A stretch of DNA of 8,506 bases from the NCBI GenBank assembly GCA_964590515.1, contig CAZPZD010000067.1, forward strand, positions 1-8,506, in the 5' to 3' direction. The notes beneath the pieces were generated by a model, which was not told where the DNA came from, did not search any database, and worked only from the letters and a program-made list of their open reading frames with translations. The DNA is from JADFRG01 sp964590515. GTDB lineage: Bacteria; Chloroflexota; Anaerolineae; Anaerolineales; E44-bin32. Position numbers and translations under genes: made by a program. This document shows, piece after piece, positions 1 through 7,070 of the stretch (within the stretch, counting starts at the first letter, position 1; every line of letters begins with the position of its first letter).

Positions 1-964
1 CCACGCCCCAGAATGCGGAGCGGCGCCAATCGAACAAGAGCGCCACACCGGCCAGGAACAGCACAACCGCACCCGAGTAGGTCTGCCACTCCGGCCAGCC
101 CGCCAAGTCGGGCGCAAGCAGGTTGGGCAGCTTGCCCAACGGCAGGGAAAACGCGGTCGCCGCCTCCGCCGACAAACCCGCCCGGCTGCTCAGACGCAGC
201 AACTCGCTGAGCGGCAGGGCCAACACCGCGGCGATCCCGATAGTAGCTAGCGCACCGACGCCCAAGCTCCCAAACCCGTTCCGCCAGGCCAAGGAGCCGG
301 TTGCCTTGTGGCTATGCGCAGCCGTCCACACAGCGTACGGAATACTGAGCATCAGCACATAGGGAAGCCAGCGCGGGTCGATGAGAAACACCAGGCCGGC
401 GGCCGCCCCCGCTAAGGCGGCACTTTGCACTCGCGGCAGCGCCGGCGCCCCTACTTTGCGGGCCGCTGAGTCCACTGCCAGGAGCACCCAGGGAGTCCAG
501 CAAACCGCGAAGACCAAGGTGAGGTGCCCGAGCCCGAGATGGCCGATCAGCTTAGGCGCTCCCGAAAACGCCAGTCCGGCCAGGATGGCCGCCGGGTCGC
601 CCATCCCGATCCGCCGGGCCAGCCGCCACGTGCCCAATCCTGCCCAGACCAGGTGGAGATAGAAAAGCAGATTGAACGCGAGCCCAGGTGCCAGCCAGGA
701 AGCAAGCCAGATCGGGGGATACCACAGACCGGAGAGCGGATCGGCGAAGAAGGGAGCCCCAGACAGAATCGTCGGGTTCCAGAGCGGCACCTGGCCCCAT
801 TCGAGCAGCGAACGGCGAAGAAACGCGGCATTCGGCCAATGGGAGATCAGGAGATCCGAAAAGGCACCCCCGCGCCAGAACAGCACCTGGCCCGGATCAG
901 GGATTGCCGGGGTCAGCCAGAGCAAACACCCGAGGAGCAGGATGAGAACGGGTCGGCCCTTCAC
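1..964 (-). CDS. YfhO-like / GT-C-type polytopic membrane protein (partial, C-terminus beyond left edge)
   Basis: The frame is open from a GTG at 964 to the window edge, giving 321 N-terminal residues. A first hydrophobic helix (about residues 5-20) is followed by an extracytoplasmic loop with SDLLISHWPN (36-45), LWNPTILSGAPFFADP (61-76) and LWYPP (80-84). An acidic first loop and a 'WNP..-GxPF.ADP-..YPP' block are typical of YfhO-family membrane proteins and related GT-C glycosyltransferases, which use lipid-linked sugars in surface glycan or teichoic-acid glycosylation. Further hydrophobic stretches lie near 92-112, 125-165, 183-213, 233-252 and 297-310. The GTG overlaps the TGA of the upstream gene in a GTGA junction, and I see no good Shine-Dalgarno sequence, so translation is probably coupled. 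The family call is moderately sure; the substrate is unknown. Confidence 0.75.
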   Translation of the reverse strand, partial: MKGRPVLILLLGCLLWLTPAIPDPGQVLFWRGGAFSDLLISHWPNAAFLRRSLLEWGQVPLWNPTILSGAPFFADPLSGLWYPPIWLASWLAPGLAFNLLFYLHLVWAGLGTWRLARRIGMGDPAAILAGLAFSGAPKLIGHLGLGHLTLVFAVCWTPWVLLAVDSAARKVGAPALPRVQSAALAGAAAGLVFLIDPRWLPYVLMLSIPYAVWTAAHSHKATGSLAWRNGFGSLGVGALATIGIAAVLALPLSELLRLSSRAGLSAEAATAFSLPLGKLPNLLAPDLAGWPEWQTYSGAVVLFLAGVALLFDWRRSAFWGV

Positions 965-2580
965 GGGGTTGGGACTTTGTACAACTGCCCGTCGCCAACT
1001 TCATGCACCAGTTCAAGTTCGGGGATCCAGCTTGGATTACCGATCGCCATTTCCTCGCTTGAGTAGAGCACATACCGGACGCCCAGGGCTCGGAGGCGCT
1101 CGAGACCGCCAGCCGGGTCCTGGTCCCAGCGGAATAGCCGGTCCAGTTCTGCCCTCCGCTCGGCCGCCTTGGGAGTTTCGAACGGATGGCCATAAATCAC
1201 GCGTGCCGAGGTGAATGCTGGGAGACGATTGCTAGTTCTGGGTCCAGCCAGGATCAGCTCCGAATCGATCAATTGGTCTCCGGTCCACAGGGTCAACTCT
1301 TCATCCTCACGGTCAACGACCAGTGCGGGGTCCCCCCGCGCCACCGAGCTTAGCCCGGACGCGATGACCAGGCCATGGGAGGGAAGGGATAGGGCCAGGG
1401 TCCCAACTAACAAGAATCCAAGACGTTTACGGCTGACGGCCAGTCGCTCGAGTCCCAGGCCGGCCAGCGCCGCCAACGGGAAGAAGAGACCCAGGCTGAG
1501 CCGGCGCTGTAGCAGAAACGGCCCGTACAGCAACAGCCCGTTAATCAGCACCCAACTGACGAGCAAGCGAGATTCACTCCGCTCGCGCAGCCTGGCGCCC
1601 CTGAGCCCGATCACGGCCAGCGGCACGAGCAACCCATATCCCAACAGGGTCTCGGGAATGGAGGGCGAAGGTGTAACGTTTTGGGCGGCCCATCCCTCGA
1701 GTACGGGGTGGGTACGAATGACCCCGAAGTCGTAGACCAACATCGGGAGCGCGCCGAGCATAAACGCCGCCGCCCCCAGCCGCTGCGGTCGCCGGCGATC
1801 TGAACCCGGGTCGGAGGCCGGCCCGAGTTCAGATTTGCGCCGCACGATCGCTTCGACCAAAACCCAGGCTCCGAGTGCCGCCCCCACGGTCAATGAGCCA
1901 AAGGGCTGAATCAGCGACAGTCCGAGACTTGCCAGATAGATCAGCCAGACCGAGTAACCTGATGCGATAGCGGTTACTGAGAAGAGCAGCAAGGCGGCAG
2001 CGGCCGGGAAGTGGGCGTTCACGTACGCGGTCATGAAAGGGATGGCCTCTGGTACTTGGAGATCCACCGGCGTGAGGCCAAAGGGAACGGCCAACCACCC
2101 GATCCCGCTCCCGAAGAGCGCCAAGCCGAAGGCTGCCCACTGGGCTCCGCCCGGCGCGAGAATTCGTTTGACGAACAAGTAGGTGGCCGCGAACATTGCG
2201 GCGGTCCCCACCACCCGGGCGGAATGGTACATGGCCAATGGCGCCAGCCCGATCCAGCTTCCCACCCGGCCGAGGACCAGGTAGTACACAAACAGCAGCG
2301 CGCCGTCTCCCGGCTCAGCGGCATACGGCAGCCGGAACTCCAGCGGCTCCGCGGCTCCCTGGCGCATCTTGGCCAGGTAACTGTGGCCGTCGATCGGATT
2401 GAGCAAGAACCCGCTGAAGTTGGATTGGGGGGGGGTGAGGCTGGGAGCTACCAGGTAGGGCAGGTTGACTAGCAGCAGGGCGACCGCGCTTAGTCCAGCT
2501 GCGGATCTCGGCCCGAACACGGGCGGGATTGTACGTCGGGTCAGGGGGGTCCGCCATTTGCTCTCCTCGAATGCCAGCAT
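961..2580 (-). CDS. GT-C-like polytopic membrane protein, probable surface-glycan enzyme
   Basis: The frame encodes up to 539 residues. There is a basic N-terminus, a membrane helix at about 28-46, and a loop with NPIDGHSYLAKM (61-72), whose Asp64 sits where GT-C enzymes keep a catalytic Asp. About ten more hydrophobic segments follow up to roughly residue 410, including YHSARVVGTAAMFAATYLF. The last 120 residues are soluble and contain LRALGVRYVLYSSEE. This architecture (membrane core, soluble tail) is common among uncharacterised GT-C-like proteins, but I cannot name a substrate. The gene is first in a two-gene unit with the YfhO-like gene. The start is uncertain. ATG 2580 keeps the long frame but has no ribosome-binding site. 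ATG 2557 has a good GAGGAG five bases upstream but is out of frame unless one base of the C6 tract that follows is removed. A C9 tract lies at 2427-2435. Confidence 0.7.
   Translation of the reverse strand: MLAFEESKWRTPLTRRTIPPVFGPRSAAGLSAVALLLVNLPYLVAPSLTPPQSNFSGFLLNPIDGHSYLAKMRQGAAEPLEFRLPYAAEPGDGALLFVYYLVLGRVGSWIGLAPLAMYHSARVVGTAAMFAATYLFVKRILAPGGAQWAAFGLALFGSGIGWLAVPFGLTPVDLQVPEAIPFMTAYVNAHFPAAAALLLFSVTAIASGYSVWLIYLASLGLSLIQPFGSLTVGAALGAWVLVEAIVRRKSELGPASDPGSDRRRPQRLGAAAFMLGALPMLVYDFGVIRTHPVLEGWAAQNVTPSPSIPETLLGYGLLVPLAVIGLRGARLRERSESRLLVSWVLINGLLLYGPFLLQRRLSLGLFFPLAALAGLGLERLAVSRKRLGFLLVGTLALSLPSHGLVIASGLSSVARGDPALVVDREDEELTLWTGDQLIDSELILAGPRTSNRLPAFTSARVIYGHPFETPKAAERRAELDRLFRWDQDPAGGLERLRALGVRYVLYSSEEMAIGNPSWIPELELVHEVGDGQLYKVPTP
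2555..2568 (-). promoter_or_regulatory. Shine-Dalgarno plus out-of-frame ATG near the start of the GT-C-like gene
   Basis: On the minus strand GAGGAG (2568-2563) precedes an ATG (2557-2555) by five bases, the best ribosome-binding site near this gene. That ATG reads MADPPDPTYN, one frame away from the membrane protein. Removing one C from the C6 tract just downstream would give MADPLTRRTIPPVFG and join the long frame. Either the tract is miscounted, or it slips, or the upstream ATG at 2580 is used. Confidence 0.45.
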
Positions 2581-2581
2581 C

Positions 2582-2587
2582 TATAAT
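2582..2587 (+). promoter_or_regulatory. -10 box (TATAAT) of the zinc-ribbon/STAND operon, probably leaderless
   Basis: A perfect TATAAT ends six bases before the GTG at 2594. Transcription normally begins about seven bases after the -10 box, so the mRNA should begin at or next to the start codon, without a leader. A weak -35 candidate (TTGCTC, 2558-2563) lies 18 bases upstream. The box falls in the 13-bp gap between the two divergent genes, so the promoter overlaps the start of the minus-strand membrane-protein gene. Confidence 0.55.
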
Positions 2588-2593
2588 CCGGCA

Positions 2594-3295
2594 GTGAGCC
2601 GCGCCTCCGGTCTTCACCGCTTGCAAGCCATGGACCTCGCTGCGGATCGGATCCGAGTTCGCCAGCTTGAAATCGAAGCCCAACTCTCTGACTCAGCCGA
2701 GCTTGAGCGCCTACGAACCGGCCTGGCCGCGGCCGGCGAGGCGACCCAGGATGCCGGGGCGGTGGTACGAAGTGCCCATCGGCTGGTGCAGGACCAACGT
2801 CATAAGCTGAAGGAGACCGAACAGGCCCTGTATGGTGGGAGGGTCCAGACCCCTAAGGAGCTGGCCGAGCTTCAGGCCGAAGCGGAGTCACTTAAACGTC
2901 ACTTGGACACATTGGAGGATCGGTACCTCGAGGCGATGCTGAGTCAGGATCAGGTGGCGGCCGATGAGCGCCAGTCACAGTTGGCGGTCGACTCGCTGAT
3001 GTCGGACCGTTCCACTCTTCACTCCGAATTGGAGGCCGAACTCGGGCAAATCCGAGACCGGCTTAATGACTTCGAGATAGAGCGCGAAGCCGCGCTGGTC
3101 AGCGTCTCCGCAGAGGATCGGGCAACTTACGAAAGGCTACGTTCCCGGTTGGGAGGGATCGCAGTCGCGGTCCTTGAGGAGGCCAGCTGCGGAGCCTGCG
3201 GCCTCCGGGTCTCGGCCTCGAGGGAACAGGTGGTCAGGGCTGGAGTTGAATTGGTTACCTGCGGTCAGTGCGGCCGAGTGCTGTACGGCGGATAG
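2594..3295 (+). CDS. Coiled-coil protein with C-terminal C4 zinc ribbon (zf-RING_7 / DUF164-type)
   Basis: The protein has 233 residues from GTG 2594. It starts VSRASGLHRLQAMDLAADRI, close to the family's usual opening (a short 'LYRLQELDLEIDRL'-like segment). A long charged coiled coil follows to about residue 180. Two CxxC knuckles at Cys199/Cys202 (CGAC) and Cys223/Cys226 (CGQC) form a C4 zinc ribbon at the C-terminus. Members of this family form antiparallel coiled-coil hairpins and act as adaptors binding protein or RNA, such as HP0958/FlgZ in Helicobacter; the role here is not known. The frame is open back to 2465, but that part runs antisense through the neighbouring membrane-protein gene. 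The TATAAT position and family length support GTG 2594; ATG 2630 is an alternative. The STAND gene begins 2 nt after the stop, so the two are almost certainly co-transcribed. Confidence 0.85.
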   Translation: MSRASGLHRLQAMDLAADRIRVRQLEIEAQLSDSAELERLRTGLAAAGEATQDAGAVVRSAHRLVQDQRHKLKETEQALYGGRVQTPKELAELQAEAESLKRHLDTLEDRYLEAMLSQDQVAADERQSQLAVDSLMSDRSTLHSELEAELGQIRDRLNDFEIEREAALVSVSAEDRATYERLRSRLGGIAVAVLEEASCGACGLRVSASREQVVRAGVELVTCGQCGRVLYGG

Positions 3296-3297
3296 AG

Positions 3298-5703
3298 ATG
3301 TTTGGACCCTTTGGCCCCTTCGGAATTCGATTTGATTGGCCTGAGTTCTTCGTCGGTCTCGGAACCGGCCTTGTGGTTGCACTCGCATTGTGGCGATTGC
3401 GGACAGTATTCGGCTGGGGGCTCCAGATGCTCCGAGACGCGCTCGGTTCGCTCCGCACTGGCCTGGCCTCCAAAGCGATCGACCGATATCAGGTGGAACT
3501 CATCTCCCGAGCGGAGACGCTGCACCTAGCTCGCCCGATCTTCGCCTTAGATGAGGTGCTGATCGATCCACGGATCCTCGTGCCGCCCCCTCCGACGGAT
3601 CCCACCCAGTCCGAATCGCTCCCCACCGATTCGCTGTCGGTCGTGCCCAATCTACCTGATCTGAACTTCCTATCCGGAGTGTATGCCGCCCACACCCTGT
3701 CGATCCCCGAGGCCATGCGAGACGGGGTCGATCTGCTCCTCACCGGGGAACCCGGAAGCGGTCGCACGACGGCCTTGGCCTACCTGGCGATCCGGCTCGC
3801 CAATCGTGACAAGGCAATGGGCAGCTTGATTGGTAAAGTCCCCTTCCTAGTCCATGCAACGGACCTGGCAGTGAACCGAACCCGAGACGCCATCCAGCCG
3901 CTAATCCTGGCTGCCCAGCGCACGGCCTCGGCCGGCGTCGCGGCGATGCTACCTGGCTACATCCAGAAGCATCTCGAGCAAGGGAATGTGATTCTGCTGC
4001 TGGATGGGTTGGACGAAATCCCCCGCGCTGAGCTCGGCCCGGTCGCGTCTTGGTTGACCGCCCTCCGTGCTCAACACCCGGGAATTCGAATTGTCGCCGC
4101 CGGCTCGGCGCGTGGCCTGGGTACGTTGGCCCAGGCTGGGCTGGCCCCGGTCCCGATTGCACCGTGGACCGAGTACACCCAGCGTGAATTCCTCGCCAAG
4201 TGGGCAAGGTCGTGGCAGCAGTTCGTCGTCCCGACGATCCCGAAGGGCAGAATCAGCGATATCGATCACTCGCTGATCAACGGCTGGTTGGCCGGAACGA
4301 TGCGAGGCCGGGCCCCGGCCGAGATCACGTTGAGAACCTGGGCAGCCTATGCCGGCGATATCCGGGGCCAGCGGTCGGTGGACGATCTCGAATCCTACGC
4401 TGCCAGAATGCTCTCCCCCGAGGAACGGCAGGCCGCTTCGGCGGCGGCCCTGGCCTGGCTCAGATCAGAGCAGGCGGGGATCTTGGAGCGGGACATGCCC
4501 CGGGGAGTGCCGGTGTCCGACCTGGTGGAGGCTGGGCTGCTGGTTCGCCGAGAAGGTGGCCGGGTTGGCTTTTTCCAGCCTGCAGTTGGAGCCTATTTCG
4601 CGGCGCTGGCCATGGCACGCGGGGAGAGACCTGAATCGATCGAACGAGCCAGTTGGCAGCCGGCGGAAAAGGCGATGCACTACTTGGCGGTGCTCGGGGA
4701 TGTCGAAGCCGCGGTCCAGCGGGCGTTGCATACGACCGGTGACCCGCTGGATGCCAAACTGCTTGGCTGCGCACGCTGGCTCCCGGACACCTCGAGCAAG
4801 GCGGAGTGGCGCGGCAAGGTGCTGCGGGAGATCGCTCAGTTTGTGCAAGATGCGGCCAAGCCCTACGGATTACGGCTGCGGGGCGTCCACGTGTTGGCCA
4901 GAGCCGCCGAACCCTCGGTCGGAATTCTTTTCAATCGGATGTTGAAAGCTCCCTCCGCCTCCAGCCGAGTGTTGGGCGCCCTCGGACTGGGCGGCCTCAA
5001 TGACGAAGGCTCAGTTGACAAGTTGGTGGCGGCGATCCAAACCGACACCGAGCTGCTGGTCCGGCAGGCAGCTTGCCTGGCGCTCGGCGCCATCGGTACC
5101 GACGCGGCGATGGAGGGCTTGGGTCAGGCCCTGCTGAGTGGCGACGAGCAGTTGCGCTTGGCGGCCGCCGAGGCACTGGCGGTTCACCCGGACGAAGGGT
5201 TCGGAATGTTGAAGGAAGCCGCCGATCATCAAGAAATGATGACCCGCCGGGCGGCAGTCTTCGGGCTCTCCCGGGTCCCGACCGACTGGGCGGTGGAAGT
5301 GCTTCAGAAGGTCAAGGCCGATGACCAGGAATGGATCGTACGGGGTGCGGCGGCTGAAGCACTCGACCGAAGGACAAAGCCCCCGTGGAAGGTCCACCGG
5401 CCGCCGGGCGACCCGGCGGAAATGCCTTGGCTGGTTGCATTTGCCGCCAAGGAAGGGCTGGGAGTTGGCCCGGGCAAGGCGGCCGTGGATATGCTGCGGC
5501 GGGCGCTGACCGGCGGCACTCTCGACGAACGAATTGCATCGCTAGAAGCCCTCGGCTGGGGGGCCGGGGATCAAGTTGTGCTGGAGTTGTATAAGACGCT
5601 CAACTCAGGAGACGAACAGCTGCGGGATGCTGCCTACGAATCGCTCTGGCGCTTGGCAGCTACCGGAGCGGAATTGCCTGACCCGATGAAATTCGGATTC
5701 TAG
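3298..5703 (+). CDS. Membrane-anchored NACHT/STAND-like NTPase with C-terminal HEAT repeats
   Basis: The protein has 801 residues from ATG 3298. A glycine/phenylalanine-rich start (MFGPFGPFG) leads to one membrane helix at about 17-34, then a juxtamembrane region and a Pro-rich linker (about 94-112). The NTPase core has Walker A GEPGSGRTT (150-158), Walker B VILLLDGLDE (231-240) and a sensor-like IVAAGSARG (about 265-273). A winged-helix-like part (about 380-440) ends in GFFQPAVGAYFAALAMA, resembling the NACHT 'F.H...qEYFAA' signature with the His replaced. HEAT-type helical repeats cover about 520-690, with a further segment at 740-790. STAND NTPases are ATP-driven switches for signalling or defence in which the repeats usually sense and the N-terminus acts as effector. 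Here the N-terminus is only a membrane anchor, so the output is unclear. The gene is coupled to the zinc-ribbon gene. An in-frame GTG at 3268 is possible but overlaps that gene's zinc ribbon. Confidence 0.85.
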   Translation: MFGPFGPFGIRFDWPEFFVGLGTGLVVALALWRLRTVFGWGLQMLRDALGSLRTGLASKAIDRYQVELISRAETLHLARPIFALDEVLIDPRILVPPPPTDPTQSESLPTDSLSVVPNLPDLNFLSGVYAAHTLSIPEAMRDGVDLLLTGEPGSGRTTALAYLAIRLANRDKAMGSLIGKVPFLVHATDLAVNRTRDAIQPLILAAQRTASAGVAAMLPGYIQKHLEQGNVILLLDGLDEIPRAELGPVASWLTALRAQHPGIRIVAAGSARGLGTLAQAGLAPVPIAPWTEYTQREFLAKWARSWQQFVVPTIPKGRISDIDHSLINGWLAGTMRGRAPAEITLRTWAAYAGDIRGQRSVDDLESYAARMLSPEERQAASAAALAWLRSEQAGILERDMPRGVPVSDLVEAGLLVRREGGRVGFFQPAVGAYFAALAMARGERPESIERASWQPAEKAMHYLAVLGDVEAAVQRALHTTGDPLDAKLLGCARWLPDTSSKAEWRGKVLREIAQFVQDAAKPYGLRLRGVHVLARAAEPSVGILFNRMLKAPSASSRVLGALGLGGLNDEGSVDKLVAAIQTDTELLVRQAACLALGAIGTDAAMEGLGQALLSGDEQLRLAAAEALAVHPDEGFGMLKEAADHQEMMTRRAAVFGLSRVPTDWAVEVLQKVKADDQEWIVRGAAAEALDRRTKPPWKVHRPPGDPAEMPWLVAFAAKEGLGVGPGKAAVDMLRRALTGGTLDERIASLEALGWGAGDQVVLELYKTLNSGDEQLRDAAYESLWRLAATGAELPDPMKFGF

Positions 5704-5706
5704 CGG

Positions 5707-6015
5707 CTAGGCGTCCAGCCAGCCCTGGATCCGGTTCTCCACCTCTTCGGCAGTCATCGCCTCGACCGCCACAATCTTGTCCAAACCGGTTTCACCGGCC
5801 ACGATTTCGATCCGATTGGCCCGGACCCCCAAGACTTTTGCCAGGAAGGCGATCAAGGCTCGGTTGGCCTTACCCCCGACCGGTGGCTCTTGGATTCGGA
5901 TGCGGAGGGTCCCGTCTTCCATGATCCCGGCGAATTCGCTCTTGCGGGCCCGCGGGGTTACCCGAACCGTTATCGCCGCCCCGACCTTTCCATTGGTGAG
6001 TTTGAATTTTCTCAT
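5707..6015 (-). CDS. yggU: DUF167 / YggU family protein
   Basis: This 102-residue protein has the length and pattern of the DUF167 family: VRVTPRARKSEFAGI (18-32), LRIRIQEPPVGGKANRALIA (37-56, with the hallmark PPVGGKAN) and IEIVAGETGLDKIV (69-82). The family is a small alpha/beta fold of unknown biochemical function, often next to yggT. The ATG shares one base with the yggT stop (TGATG), so the two are translationally coupled. The gene ends 3 nt from the stop of the convergent STAND gene, and no terminator hairpin separates them. Confidence 0.93.
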   Translation of the reverse strand: MRKFKLTNGKVGAAITVRVTPRARKSEFAGIMEDGTLRIRIQEPPVGGKANRALIAFLAKVLGVRANRIEIVAGETGLDKIVAVEAMTAEEVENRIQGWLDA

Positions 6016-6275
6016 CAGCCGAGGCCCACCATCAACCCGACCAATAGCCTGCGGACCAAGTCCAATGCGATCAGCAGGACCAACGGGCTCAAGTCGAACC
6101 CTCCAACCGGCGGAATGAGTCTTCTAATGGGATCGAGTAGGGGCTGCACCACACTGTCCAGAAAGCGGCGGACCTCGTGATACGGACTCAGCACCCAGCT
6201 CACCAGAACATCGGCGAGCACAACCAGCCACAGCAGCGTGAAAACCACGCCGATTAACTCAATGATGAGGCCCAT
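6015..6275 (-). CDS. yggT: YggT family integral membrane protein
   Basis: The 86-residue product has a membrane helix at about 3-29, a cytoplasmic or amphipathic segment with the family pattern VVQPLLDPIRRLIPPVGGFD (42-61), then SPLV and a second helix to about 84. This is the single-unit form of YggT found in Gram-positive-type bacteria and Chloroflexota; proteobacterial copies are often doubled. YggT proteins usually lie in division-associated clusters with yggS, and roles in osmotic tolerance or membrane organisation have been proposed. The ATG at 6275 is preceded by a weak purine-rich GGCGAG. A possible extended -10 box lies just upstream, so yggT and the DUF167 gene may have their own promoter as well as readthrough from yggS. 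Confidence 0.92.
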   Translation of the reverse strand: MGLIIELIGVVFTLLWLVVLADVLVSWVLSPYHEVRRFLDSVVQPLLDPIRRLIPPVGGFDLSPLVLLIALDLVRRLLVGLMVGLG

Positions 6276-6291
6276 CTCGCCGTCGCCTCGG

Positions 6292-6300
6292 ATTATCCCA
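6292..6300 (-). promoter_or_regulatory. Possible extended -10 promoter for yggT-DUF167
   Basis: In the 57-nt gap after yggS the minus strand reads TGGGATAAT, an extended -10 (TGn + GATAAT, five of six matches), 16 bases before the yggT ATG. No -35 match is seen at the usual spacing, which extended -10 promoters can tolerate. The rest of the gap (6276-6332) holds no convincing terminator. Confidence 0.35.
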
Positions 6301-6332
6301 TAGATTTATTCGCAGCCCCCGGGAAGCCTTTC

Positions 6333-7070
6333 CTACTGAGCTCCTAGAGGCGGCCTCGGACCAAAGAGCGCTCTTCCGAGTCGAAGAATCGTCGCTCCTT
6401 CTTCCACCGCAACTTCAAAATCATCACTCATGCCCATCGAAAGCTCCGGCCAGGCCCTGGAAGTCGTTTGCTGAAGAAAATCGCGTAGTTCCTTCAATCT
6501 GCGGAAGGCGGTACGGATCGACTCGGGCTCCTCTTTCCAGGGAGCCATCGTCATCAGGCCGCGAATCTTCAGGTGAGGGAGGCTGGCCAGGCGCTCGAAC
6601 TCGGCAGCCGCCTCGGGCCAGCCGAGTCGGTCGGCCAGCGGCCAACCTCCCTTGCTGCTCTCGCCGGACACATTGCATTCCAACAGAACTTGCAGGTCGC
6701 CTCCGTGCGATTCGATTTCGCGATCCAGCAGCCCGGCGATCTTGGCTCGGTCAACCGAGTGGATCATTGTGAAGCTGGAGGCGACCTGCTCCACTTTACG
6801 ACTCTGGATGTGGCCTACCATATGCCACTCGAGATCGGTGAGGTCGGCCAGGAGGGCCTGTTTCGGCCTGGCTTCCTCGACCCGGTTCTCACCGATAAGC
6901 CGCAGCCCGGCCGCGTGAGCCGCCCGAACAAACTCGCTCGGATGGGACTTGGTCACGGCGACAATTCGAATGGAATTCGGGTCCCGCTGCGCCCGGGCGG
7001 CCGCAGCCTCGATGCGAGCCCAAACTTGCTGGAGATTGGCCTGAACTTGGCTTTCAAGCGTTGAGGGCAA
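6333..7070 (-). CDS. yggS: YggS/PLPBP family pyridoxal-phosphate homeostasis protein
   Basis: The 245-residue product binds PLP and buffers the cofactor pool; no enzymatic reaction is known for the family. Motifs occur in order: IVAVTKSHP with the PLP lysine at Lys41, IGENRVEEA (59-67), WHMVGHIQSRK (82-92), IHSVDR (103-108), NVSGESSKGG (133-142), RGLMTMAP (170-177), and SMGMSDDFEVAVEEGATILR (211-230) followed by LGRALFG. All match the single-domain fold-type III family. The frame is open much further upstream, but that part overlaps pgeF and has no family resemblance. TTG 7070, preceded by GGAG at six bases, gives MPSTLESQVQANLQQV and the normal family length, so I choose it. It overlaps the 3' end of pgeF by 17 nt, implying coupled translation. 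Confidence 0.93.
   Translation of the reverse strand: MPSTLESQVQANLQQVWARIEAAAARAQRDPNSIRIVAVTKSHPSEFVRAAHAAGLRLIGENRVEEARPKQALLADLTDLEWHMVGHIQSRKVEQVASSFTMIHSVDRAKIAGLLDREIESHGGDLQVLLECNVSGESSKGGWPLADRLGWPEAAAEFERLASLPHLKIRGLMTMAPWKEEPESIRTAFRRLKELRDFLQQTTSRAWPELSMGMSDDFEVAVEEGATILRLGRALFGPRPPLGAQ

Noticed and set aside
524..1214. Long plus-strand frames of up to 180 codons
   Set aside because: They are Arg/Pro/Gly-rich, lie antisense to the two membrane-protein genes and have no recognisable domain.
2315..2557. Separate protein starting at the SD-preceded ATG 2557 (MADPPDPTYN)
   Set aside because: Past the first residues it is a Pro/Arg/Ser-rich shadow of the membrane protein, whose own frame shows a real membrane helix over the same DNA.
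2465..2593. Upstream extension of the zinc-ribbon gene
   Set aside because: It lies antisense within the membrane-protein gene and upstream of the TATAAT box; family length fits GTG 2594.
3740..4945. Several 100-200 codon frames overlapping the STAND gene on both strands
   Set aside because: They are GC-rich shadows; the STAND frame has ordered motifs throughout.
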